Assembly: GCF_023910625.1 (NCBI RefSeq)
Contig: NZ_JAAVVW010000002.1
Location: 358,024-422,023 of the forward strand
Source: Limnohabitans sp.
Lineage (GTDB): Bacteria; Pseudomonadota; Gammaproteobacteria; Burkholderiales; Burkholderiaceae_C
DNA length: 64,000 nucleotides
Reading direction: 5' to 3'
The notes beneath the pieces were generated by a model. That model was not told where the DNA came from and did no database searches. It worked only from the letters and a program-made list of their open reading frames with translations. Below are positions 56,495 to 64,000 of this stretch, one piece after another; position 1 is the first letter of the stretch, and every line of letters starts with the position of its first letter. Position numbers and translations under genes: made by a program.

Positions 56495-58363
56495 TCAAAT
56501 TTCGATTTTGGAGCCCAATTCCACCACAGCATTGGTGGGCAAGTTCAAAAACTCGGCCGCAGCGCTGGCGTTGTGGTGCATCTGAGCAAAGAGTTTCTCC
56601 CGCCAGTTGGCCATGCCACCGCCGATCTTCGGGATCACGATATCGCGTGACAGGAAATAGCTGGTCGTCATGGGATCGAGCTTGTAGCCCTCATCCTCAA
56701 TGACGGCCAGCGCCGTAGGCAAGTCAGGGTTGTCCTTGAAGCCGTAGTTGACGATGACTTGCCAGCAGTCGTGGCCCAGCGGCATGACCTCGAGACGCTG
56801 TTGGGCATCCATACGGGGCAATTCGTGGCTGCGCACAGTGACAAACAGGTTTCGTTGGTGAAGCACTTTGTTGTGCTTGAGGTTGTGCAGCAAGGCATTG
56901 GGTACGGTGCCAGGCTCGGATGTCAAGAACACGGCCGTGCCTTCCACACGCCTGGGGGGGACAACAAAGACAGCGTCCAGGAAATCTGTCAGCCTCAAGG
57001 CATCTGAGCGCAAGGAGTCGTTGAGCAGACGACGTCCATCGTGCCAAGTCAACATCAAAGTAAAAATTGCCGCGCCAATGAGCAATGGAAACCAGCCGCC
57101 GTCCAGCAGCTTTAGCATGTTCGATGCCCAAAACGCCAGATCCACCACAAAGAAAAAGCCGGTCGCGCCAATGCACAGCGCCAAGGGCAGCTTCCAAGCA
57201 TAGCGGATGACAAAAAAGGTCAGCACGGTGGTGATCAGCATATCTGTACACACCGCGATGCCGTAGGCTGCGGCAAGATTGCTGGACGACTTGAACAAGA
57301 TCACGGCCAGCACGATGGCAACAAACAAGCCCCAGTTCACAAAGGGCATATAAATTTGGCCGGTGTCGGTTTCGCTGGTGTGCTGCACCTGCAGGCGAGG
57401 CAGGTAGCCCAGTTGGATGACCTGTTTGGTGACGCTGAACGCGCCAGATATCAGGGCTTGCGAGGCAATGACCGTGGCCATGGTGGCCAGGCCCACCAAC
57501 GGCAGCAAGGCCCAGTCAGGGGCCATCAAGTAAAACGGATTTTTCACGGCTTCGGGATCGGCCAGCAGCAAGGCTCCTTGCCCAAAATAATTCAATGTCA
57601 GGCAAGGCATGACCACGCTGAACCAAGCCAGGCGGATTGGTTTCTTGCCAAAGTGTCCCATGTCGGCATAGAGTGCCTCGCCACCCGTGACGCACAAGAC
57701 CACCGCCCCCAAAATGATGAAGGTGGTACCCGGGTTGTCCCACATGAAGCCCAAGGCGTAGTGAGGGCTGATGGCCAACAAGATTTCAGGGCGCAAGACG
57801 ATGTGCGAGACACCCAATGCAGCAATGGCAACAAACCAAACCAGGGTGATCGGACCAAAAAACTTGCCAATGCCTGCCGTTCCCCGCTTTTGTACCCAAA
57901 ACAAAGTGAACAAAATCAAGAGGGTCAACGGGATGACGGATTTTTTGAACGCAGGAGAAATGATCTCCAAGCCCTCAACCGCCGACAACACCGAGATGGC
58001 CGGCGTGATGACGCCATCGCCATAAAACAGGCAGGTACCAAAGATGCCCACCAGCAACAACACTTTGCGCAACTGCGGCCTGTCCTTGACCGATTGCGAA
58101 GCGAGTGCCAACATGGCCACCAAACCCCCTTCACCGTGGTTGTCAGCGCGCAGCACCAGCACCACATACTTGACCGACACGATGATCGTCAAGGTCCAAA
58201 AAAGGATCGAAAGGATGCCGTAAACATTAGCGGTATTGAAAGGGACGTGGCCAGAGCCAAAGACCTCTTTCATGGCGTACAGCACGCTGGTGCCGATGTC
58301 GCCGTAAACCACGCCAATGGCACCCAAGGTCAGAGCGGCGAGTGAGGATTTTGTTGAGGACAC
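56495..58363 (-). CDS. kup: Potassium transporter Kup
   Basis: A 622-residue potassium/proton symporter. The N-terminal signature [20 protein letters not shown] is followed by about twelve membrane helices, with [20 protein letters not shown] and [13 protein letters not shown] as conserved parts, and a soluble C-terminal domain of about 160 residues. Kup works at low external potassium and low pH. Length is normal. The gene starts after the terminator of gshA, so it probably has its own promoter at 58364-58480. Confidence 0.96.
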   Translation of the reverse strand: MSSTKSSLAALTLGAIGVVYGDIGTSVLYAMKEVFGSGHVPFNTANVYGILSILFWTLTIIVSVKYVVLVLRADNHGEGGLVAMLALASQSVKDRPQLRKVLLLVGIFGTCLFYGDGVITPAISVLSAVEGLEIISPAFKKSVIPLTLLILFTLFWVQKRGTAGIGKFFGPITLVWFVAIAALGVSHIVLRPEILLAISPHYALGFMWDNPGTTFIILGAVVLCVTGGEALYADMGHFGKKPIRLAWFSVVMPCLTLNYFGQGALLLADPEAVKNPFYLMAPDWALLPLVGLATMATVIASQALISGAFSVTKQVIQLGYLPRLQVQHTSETDTGQIYMPFVNWGLFVAIVLAVILFKSSSNLAAAYGIAVCTDMLITTVLTFFVIRYAWKLPLALCIGATGFFFVVDLAFWASNMLKLLDGGWFPLLIGAAIFTLMLTWHDGRRLLNDSLRSDALRLTDFLDAVFVVPPRRVEGTAVFLTSEPGTVPNALLHNLKHNKVLHQRNLFVTVRSHELPRMDAQQRLEVMPLGHDCWQVIVNYGFKDNPDLPTALAVIEDEGYKLDPMTTSYFLSRDIVIPKIGGGMANWREKLFAQMHHNASAAAEFLNLPTNAVVELGSKIEI

Positions 58364-58484
58364 AAAAAAATAGCCTAACAGAAGTCAGGCCAGGTGGCTG
58401 AGATGCGGCCCATTTTGCGCCCAAGCCGGGCGATCTGTCATGGCTTGGTTGTTGAAAATGTTGCAGCGCAGCAACTTTTGATGG

Positions 58485-58535
58485 CTTCAATAAACAAGCA
58501 AGGCCTGAAATCACCCAAATCACCCATTTCAGGCC
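58485..58535 (-). terminator. Putative terminator after gshA
   Basis: On the minus strand GGCCTGAAAT, a 14-base loop and ATTTCAGGCC form a perfect 10-bp stem (58502-58535), followed by the T-rich TTGCTTGTTTATTG. It starts 24 bp after the gshA stop. The loop contains a direct repeat (GGGTGATTT-like). Confidence 0.65.
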
Positions 58536-58559
58536 ACCGAAACGCCAAAAACTGTCTCT

Positions 58560-59855
58560 TCAGTCGTACACCTCGGCCTCGGGGTCGGTGGCTTCCAGCT
58601 CGTAACTGGCCGCCAGCATGGCCAGGCGGCCAATCACGCCGTACATGTAAAAGCGGTTGGGCACGCTGGCACCGGGTTTGACACCCGGCTGGGGCAGGTG
58701 CGGCGTGTCGGCAAAGGCCAGGGGCACAAAGCTGGCACCCGGCGCGTTCAGGTTTTCGTCAACACCGCGCTCGGCGTGCACCCGGTAAAAACCGCCCACC
58801 ACATAGCGGTCCATCATGTACACCACCGGTTCGGCCACGGCGTCGTTGATGCGCTCGTTGGTCAGCACGCCTTCCTGGATGATCACGTCATTGACGGTCT
58901 GACCGTCCTTGATGACGTTCATCTTGTTGCGGGTCTTGCGGTTCAGGGCATCCAAATCGGCCACATCGCGTACCGTCATGATGCCCATGCCGTAAGTGCC
59001 GTTGTCGGCTTTGACCACCACAAACGGCTTTTCGTTGATGCCGTATTCCTTGTATTTCCGCTTGATTTTGGTGAGCAAGGCATCCACATTGCTGCGCAGG
59101 CAGTCCATGCCCGTGCCTTCGGCAAAGTTCACATCGCCGCACTGGCTGAACATCGGGTTGATCAACCACGGGTCAATGCCCAACAACTTGCCAAAACGCT
59201 TGGCCACTTCCTCATAGCTCTGAAAATGCTTGGTCTTGCGGCGCACGCTCCAGCCCGCGTGCAAAGGTGGCAGCAAGAACTGCTCGTGCAGCTCTTCCAG
59301 AATGCCCGGGGCTCCAGCCGACAGGTCGTTGTTGAGCAAGATGGTGCAGGGGTCAAAGTCCTTGAGGCCCAAGCGGTGCTGAGTGCGCACCACCGGCTCC
59401 AGCGTCACACTTTCACCATTGGGCAGCTCAATGACCGTGGCCTCCTTGATTTCAGGGTTGATCGAGCCCAGCCGCACGTTCAGTCCCGCCATATGGAAGA
59501 TGCGCTGCAGCTGAACCACGTTGGCCAAATAAAAGGTGTTGCGCGTGTGGTTCTCGGGGATGATCAGCAGGTTTTTGGCCTCGGGGCAGATCTTTTCGAT
59601 GGCCGCTTGGGCGGCCTGCACGGCCAAAGGCAGCATTTCAGGCGTCAAGTTGTTCCAGCCGCCTGGGTAGAGGTTGGTGTCCACTGGGGCCAGCTTGAAG
59701 CCGGCGTTGCGGATGTCGACCGAGGTGTAGAACGGAGGCGTGTGTTCCATCCACTCCAGGCGAAACCAGCGTTCAATCGCGGGCATGGAGTCCAGAATGC
59801 GTTGCTCCAGCTCATTGATGGGACCGGTCAGGGCGGTGACGAGATGGGGAACCAT
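58560..59855 (-). CDS. gshA: Glutamate-cysteine ligase
   Basis: A 431-residue enzyme of the proteobacterial type that differs from E. coli GshA. It shows NLYPGGWNNLTPEMLPLAV, LLIIPENHTRNTFYLANV, KPFVVVKADNGTYGMGIMTV and EPVVYMMDRYVVGGFYRVHA. It catalyses the first step of glutathione synthesis. AAAGG lies directly before an ATG at 59861 but six bases before the ATG at 59855, so the second ATG (MVPHLVTALTG) is preferred. It is followed by a terminator. gshB is not in the window. Confidence 0.92.
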   Translation of the reverse strand: MVPHLVTALTGPINELEQRILDSMPAIERWFRLEWMEHTPPFYTSVDIRNAGFKLAPVDTNLYPGGWNNLTPEMLPLAVQAAQAAIEKICPEAKNLLIIPENHTRNTFYLANVVQLQRIFHMAGLNVRLGSINPEIKEATVIELPNGESVTLEPVVRTQHRLGLKDFDPCTILLNNDLSAGAPGILEELHEQFLLPPLHAGWSVRRKTKHFQSYEEVAKRFGKLLGIDPWLINPMFSQCGDVNFAEGTGMDCLRSNVDALLTKIKRKYKEYGINEKPFVVVKADNGTYGMGIMTVRDVADLDALNRKTRNKMNVIKDGQTVNDVIIQEGVLTNERINDAVAEPVVYMMDRYVVGGFYRVHAERGVDENLNAPGASFVPLAFADTPHLPQPGVKPGASVPNRFYMYGVIGRLAMLAASYELEATDPEAEVYD

Positions 59856-59982
59856 GGGCATCCTTTATCAGGGAAAAACAGGTCAAAACAGGAAAATCAT
59901 ATGGGGCCGTTCAGCGCCACTGCAAGCGCATAACGGACATTTTGCTGCCAGGCCAAGTACATGTGCACTTCAGTTGCGGCAC

Positions 59983-61263
59983 TCAACCGCGCACCTCGCC
60001 CTCGCCCAGCACCACATATTTGAGCGAGGTCAAACCCTCCATGCCCACGGGCCCCCGGGCGTGGAACTTGTCGGTGCTGATGCCGATCTCGGCACCCAGC
60101 CCGTATTCAAACCCATCGGCAAAACGGGTGCTGGCGTTGACCATGACGCTGGCCGAGTCCACTTCGCGCAAAAAGCGCTGGGCGTGCATGTGGTCGCGGG
60201 TCAGGATGGCGTCGGTGTGGTGGCTGCTGTAGTGGTTGATGTGGGCAATCGCCTCGTCCACCCCTTCCACCACCTTGATACTGATGATGGGGGCGAGGTA
60301 TTCCTCAAACCAGTCTCGCTCGGTGGCGTCCTTGAGCGTGGCTTTGGCGACCTGGCTCAAGATGGCCTTGGCCTTGGGGCAGCAGCGCATCTCCACTCCT
60401 TTGTCCGCGTAAATTGCACCGATTTTGGGCAGGAATTGAGCGGCCACGCCCCGCGCCACCAAGAGGCTTTCGCTCGCGTTGCAGGGGCTGTACTTTTGGG
60501 TTTTGGCGTTGTCGGCCACTTTCACGGCCATGTCGATGTCGCACGGCTCGTCCACATAAATGTGGCAATTGCCATCCAAGTGCTTGATGACGGGCACTTT
60601 GGCCTCAGCGCTGATGCGCTCAATCAAACCCTTGCCACCTCGCGGGATGACCACGTCCACAAACTGCGGCATGGTGATGAGCTGGCCCACGGCAGCGCGG
60701 TCGGTGGTTTGCACCAGTTGCACGGCGTCCACTGGCAAACCGTTGTCGGTCAGGGCTTGCTGCACCAGCAGCGCCAGCGCCTTGTTCGACTCAATGGCCT
60801 CAGAGCCACCGCGCAGGATGCACGCGTTGCCGCTTTTGATGGAGAGGCTGGCCGCTTCGATGGTCACGTTGGGGCGGCTTTCGAAAATCATGCCGAACAC
60901 GCCAATGGGCACGCGCATTTGGCCCACGCGGATGCCGCTGGGCACCTGCTTCATGCCGATGATTTCGCCGATCACATCGGGCATGGCGGCCAATTGCTCG
61001 CAGCCTTGGGCGCAGGTTTCCAGCACTTGGGGGGTTAATTTCAAGCGGTCGACCATCGGCTCGGCCAGTCCGGCGGCGCGGGCGCGCTCCAAGTCTTTGG
61101 CGTTGTCCAACTGCAAGGCATCTGTGTTCTCGCGCAGCAAGGCGGCCAGATGCCGCAAAGCCTTGTTTTTGGTGGCAGCCGAGGCTTTGGCCATCAGGGC
61201 AGATGCCGTTTTGGCCTGCTGGCCCAAGCTTTGCATGTGTTCAGCGGTGTTCATTTCGGTCAT
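59983..61263 (-). CDS. proA: Gamma-glutamyl phosphate reductase
   Basis: A 426-residue aldehyde dehydrogenase-fold enzyme that makes glutamate-5-semialdehyde for proline synthesis. Motifs: [40 protein letters not shown], the catalytic cysteine in [14 protein letters not shown] and [20 protein letters not shown]. The start [11 protein letters not shown] is chosen over one 54 bp upstream on family length. It follows holA by 79 bp on the same strand. proB is not present here. Confidence 0.97.
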   Translation of the reverse strand: MTEMNTAEHMQSLGQQAKTASALMAKASAATKNKALRHLAALLRENTDALQLDNAKDLERARAAGLAEPMVDRLKLTPQVLETCAQGCEQLAAMPDVIGEIIGMKQVPSGIRVGQMRVPIGVFGMIFESRPNVTIEAASLSIKSGNACILRGGSEAIESNKALALLVQQALTDNGLPVDAVQLVQTTDRAAVGQLITMPQFVDVVIPRGGKGLIERISAEAKVPVIKHLDGNCHIYVDEPCDIDMAVKVADNAKTQKYSPCNASESLLVARGVAAQFLPKIGAIYADKGVEMRCCPKAKAILSQVAKATLKDATERDWFEEYLAPIISIKVVEGVDEAIAHINHYSSHHTDAILTRDHMHAQRFLREVDSASVMVNASTRFADGFEYGLGAEIGISTDKFHARGPVGMEGLTSLKYVVLGEGEVRG

Positions 61264-61342
61264 GGGTTCATTTTCGCAGAAGCCAAAGACACTTTGGCAC
61301 CATCCTGTCATGTACATGGCGGGTCATGAACCGCTGGCGCGT

Positions 61343-62395
61343 TCAGCGCACGATACAAAAACGCGAAAAGCGCACGGCCAGGCGCTGCAGCGCCTGCCAG
61401 GGGTCGGTGGGCCAGTCGGGCACTTTGAGCCCTTTGACGATGCCGTCCACCTGATGAGCGGCCTGGAGCAAGCCGTTTAAGCGGGCCTCGGTCATGCGGG
61501 GCAGCACGCGCTCAAACAAGCGTTCACGCGGGCCCCAGACGCGCTGTTCGCGCAGCGCCATGGGCAGGGGTTTGCCAGCAGCCATGGCGTCTTTCACGCG
61601 TTTCATGGCACGGATGTCTTCGGCCAGTGTGTAGTGCACCAGCACCGCCGCTTCGCCCTCGGCCTGCAAGCCGTCCAGCATGCGCTGAACCCGGGCCACC
61701 TGGCCTGACAAGACCGATTCGGACAGCTTGAACACGTCGTAGCGGGCCACATTGACCACCGAGGATTCAACCTGGGCCTGGCTGATTTGACCGGGGGGAT
61801 AGAGCAAGCCCAACTTTTGAACTTCCTGAAGAGCAGCCAACAGATTGCCCTCAACCCGGTCCGCAAAAAACTGTAAGGTGCGTTGCCCCTCTTCGCCCGG
61901 CAAGACGCTTTGTCCTTGCAGCTGCAAGCGCTGGGCGATCCAGGCAGGCAGCGCGTTGCGGTCCACCGGATCGACCTGGATCGACACGCCCGAGTTTTCC
62001 AAAGCGGCAAACCAAGCCCCTTTGCGGGTGGCGGCATCCAGGCGCGGCAATAAAAACAGAGTCAAGGTCGTGTCGTTGCCTTGGGCTGAAGCGGCCAGTT
62101 GCTGAATGGCGGTGCTGCCCTCTTTGCCGGGCTTGCCTGAAGGCACGCGCACTTCCACGATTTGTTTGTCGGCAAACAAGCTGAGCGAACCGCCAGCGGC
62201 CAGCACTTCACTCCAGTCAAAGTGCGCCCCAGAGACGGTGTGCACGCTGCGCTCGGTGTAGCCTTGGGCACGCGCGGAGGCGCGGATCGCATCGGCTGCC
62301 TCCTGAATCAGCAAGGCCTCGTCGCCATGCAATAAATACAGGCTGCGCAAGCCTTTTTGCAGGTGCGCAGACAACTGAGGAAGGGCCAATTGCAT
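61343..62395 (-). CDS. holA: DNA polymerase III subunit delta
   Basis: A 350-residue clamp-loader subunit. The N-terminal text LRSLYLLHGDEALLIQEAAD and the middle FFADRVEGNLLAALQEVQKLGLL, followed by a collar domain with DVFKLSESVLSGQVARVQRML, match HolA. It opens the beta sliding clamp. It lies 22 bp after lptE in the common betaproteobacterial order leuS-lptE-holA-proA. Confidence 0.95.
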   Translation of the reverse strand: MQLALPQLSAHLQKGLRSLYLLHGDEALLIQEAADAIRASARAQGYTERSVHTVSGAHFDWSEVLAAGGSLSLFADKQIVEVRVPSGKPGKEGSTAIQQLAASAQGNDTTLTLFLLPRLDAATRKGAWFAALENSGVSIQVDPVDRNALPAWIAQRLQLQGQSVLPGEEGQRTLQFFADRVEGNLLAALQEVQKLGLLYPPGQISQAQVESSVVNVARYDVFKLSESVLSGQVARVQRMLDGLQAEGEAAVLVHYTLAEDIRAMKRVKDAMAAGKPLPMALREQRVWGPRERLFERVLPRMTEARLNGLLQAAHQVDGIVKGLKVPDWPTDPWQALQRLAVRFSRFCIVR

Positions 62396-62417
62396 GGGCG
62401 CGCTCAGTCCCGTGGCA

Positions 62418-63014
62418 TCAAGGTCGGGATGCCAGACCGGAGGAGGCCTCGGACGCAGGCGCTGCAGCGGGCACTGCCGTACCCATAGGCTTGGGCAAGC
62501 TGCGTGGTTTGACCGCTGACAGACGGCGCATGATCTGCTGCACGCTGTCGGTCTGCATGTCGCGGTAAAGAATGCCCATTTCGATTTCTTTGGACAGCGC
62601 TGCCGTTTCGGTGAAGCTCAAATCCCGCTGCAAAGCCAATGAAACGGGCTCGATCAGCTCCACGCCTTGCGGCGTGCGCAGACGAAATTGGACTTGCAAA
62701 CGCAATTGCAGTTCACGAATCTGCCCCGTTGCACTCATCCCCACAGGTACTTGCTGGCGTGTCTCGCTCAGGATGTCGAGGATCGCGTCGGCCTGAAGCA
62801 TTTGTTTGGGCTCGGTCAAGAGTTCAATTCGCCCCGTGCCGAGGAGGTTGCGCCCCAACTCCACACCAAAGGGTGAAGTGGTCGAGAAATTCGCATACAA
62901 GGTCTTGAAGGCAAAATCGTTGGTTTGGCGCAGATGAAACCCGCAGCCAGAGAGCCAAACGGGCATGATGCCCAAGCTCGCAGCAGTCAAAAAGAATCGG
63001 CGTGAGGGTTTCAT
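62418..63014 (-). CDS. lptE: LPS assembly lipoprotein LptE
   Basis: A 198-residue outer-membrane lipoprotein with signal RRFFLTAASLGIMPVWLSGC (Cys24 lipidated) followed directly by GFHLRQTNDFAFKTLY, the LptE hallmark. It plugs the LptD barrel and is needed to place lipopolysaccharide on the cell surface. The tail from about 160 is rich in Ala, Pro and Ser. It lies 13 bp after leuS. Confidence 0.95.
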   Translation of the reverse strand: MKPSRRFFLTAASLGIMPVWLSGCGFHLRQTNDFAFKTLYANFSTTSPFGVELGRNLLGTGRIELLTEPKQMLQADAILDILSETRQQVPVGMSATGQIRELQLRLQVQFRLRTPQGVELIEPVSLALQRDLSFTETAALSKEIEMGILYRDMQTDSVQQIMRRLSAVKPRSLPKPMGTAVPAAAPASEASSGLASRP

Positions 63015-63027
63015 GGGGTGTGCGCTC

Positions 63028-64000
63028 TCAAATCACCACGTTGACCAAACGTCCCGGCACCACGATGACCTTCTTGGGCGCAGCACCAGCAGCCTGCTTG
63101 ACGAAGGCTTCGCTGGCCAGCGCCATTTGCTCGATCTGCGCTTTGTCGGCCGATGCGGGCACCAGGATGGACCCGCGCAGCTTGCCGTTGATTTGCAGCA
63201 TCAGTTCAATCTGGTCACGCTCCAATGCCGACTCATCCACGGTGGGCCAAGGCGCGTCGAGCAACTCGCCGGCGGCTTGGGCAAAACCCAGCTGCTGCCA
63301 AATGTCGTCGGTGATGTGCGGGCAAGCGGGGTAGAGGCATCGAATTAGGATTCCAAACAACTCAGCTGAAAGGGTTGAGATTTTCTCAAACCGCATTTCC
63401 AATCCAGCACCATCCTGAACCAACTGTCCAAACTTTGCGGACTCAATCATATTGAGCATCTTCATGCAACCAGATACCACCGTGTTGTATTGCATTCGCT
63501 CATAATCAAAAGTAACCTGCTTGAGTACTAAATGAAACTCGCGACGAAGGTCTTTTAAATCCTTTGAGAGATCAGAAAGATCAGTTGGTCTAATTAATCC
63601 AAACTGGACTTGATCCTTGGCATCAGAGGCCGCAAGCCAGACCCGACGCAAAAAGCGGTAGCTGCCTTCCACAGCCGAGTCGTTCCACTCCAAGGTCACT
63701 TCGGGCGGCGCGGTGAACATGGTGTACAGACGCGCGGTGTCAGCGCCGTACTTCTCGATCAGGTCTTGCGGGTCCACGCCGTTGTTTTTCGACTTGGACA
63801 TGGTGCCCACGCCCTCGTAGTCGATGGCGGTGCCCACGGGCAGACGACCATCGCCGCTGTCGGCTTCGTTCTTCAGCTTGGCACCCACCACTTTGCCAGC
63901 CTCGTCCAGCACATGCTCGACATCGTGCGGCCAGAAGTAATCCTTGCCGCCCTTGGCGGTGCGGCGCGAATAGATGTGGTTGAGCACCATGCCCTGCGTG
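63028..64000 (-). CDS. leuS: Leucyl-tRNA synthetase (C-terminal part)
   Basis: The window cuts the gene; 324 codons of the C-terminal part are visible, from TQGMVLNHIYSRR through the KMSKS motif in GVGTMSKSKNNGVDPQDL to the anticodon-binding and C-terminal domains ending VIVVPGRLVNVVI. The segment 63340-63640 is much lower in GC than its flanks (about 41% by hand count at 63361-63600, against 70% in the row 63241-63300) and uses AT-ending codons, yet the frame and the protein text (YERMQYNTVVSGCMKMLN) are intact. The order leuS-lptE-holA is usual. Confidence 0.97.
   Translation of the reverse strand, partial: TQGMVLNHIYSRRTAKGGKDYFWPHDVEHVLDEAGKVVGAKLKNEADSGDGRLPVGTAIDYEGVGTMSKSKNNGVDPQDLIEKYGADTARLYTMFTAPPEVTLEWNDSAVEGSYRFLRRVWLAASDAKDQVQFGLIRPTDLSDLSKDLKDLRREFHLVLKQVTFDYERMQYNTVVSGCMKMLNMIESAKFGQLVQDGAGLEMRFEKISTLSAELFGILIRCLYPACPHITDDIWQQLGFAQAAGELLDAPWPTVDESALERDQIELMLQINGKLRGSILVPASADKAQIEQMALASEAFVKQAAGAAPKKVIVVPGRLVNVVI

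Overview
This window looks like chromosomal DNA of an aerobic betaproteobacterium, most likely a Comamonadaceae member of the Limnohabitans/Rhodoferax/Polaromonas type. The evidence is gene content: a caa3-type cytochrome oxidase locus with the small Burkholderiales assembly proteins, DUF2970, DUF2244, DUF2909 and DUF3460 proteins, a BoxR-controlled benzoyl-CoA epoxidation cluster, and high-GC codon use. The genus is inferred; no rRNA or tRNA gene is present. I saw no insertion sequence, integrase, phage gene or CRISPR array.

Layout. 1-6.7 kb: cytochrome c oxidase structural and assembly genes (SCO-like partial gene, SURF1, ctaE, DUF2970, ctaG, small assembly protein, ctaD, ctaC, DUF2244). 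6.8-12.7 kb: single genes (BioC-like methyltransferase, comF, trmL, MaoC hydratase, an orphan uppS, H-NS, apaH). 12.7-16.2 kb: a partial phenylacetate set (paaK-paaI-paaG and a divergent paaF-like gene). 16.3-31.0 kb: a membrane, Tat-exported formate dehydrogenase with accessory genes, split in two by a TRAP transporter. 31.2-35.7 kb: a cytoplasmic NAD-type formate dehydrogenase (fdsA, fdsB). 35.7-43.4 kb: boxA, boxB, boxC, boxR and benzoate-CoA ligase. 43.4-64 kb: a heme-motif hybrid kinase and housekeeping genes (apbC, metG, scpA, panBC, ruvC, mtgA, RNB ribonuclease, esterase, kup, gshA, proA, holA, lptE, leuS partial).

How the genes work together. Benzoate-CoA ligase makes benzoyl-CoA, BoxAB epoxidises it, and BoxC hydrolyses the ring with release of formate. 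The NAD-type formate dehydrogenase genes begin 6 bp after the boxA stop on the same strand, so boxC-boxB-boxA-fdsB-fdsA reads as one transcription unit in which the formate by-product is recycled to NADH. The respiratory formate dehydrogenase and its maturation genes follow downstream. TGCA-N6-TGCA pairs flank boxR and probably bind BoxR. boxD is not in the window.

Most notable: the box/formate-dehydrogenase arrangement; two long perfect hairpins between boxB and boxA that share a near-identical loop but have unrelated arms; a one-base frameshift in the respiratory formate dehydrogenase beta subunit; and a low-GC patch inside leuS.
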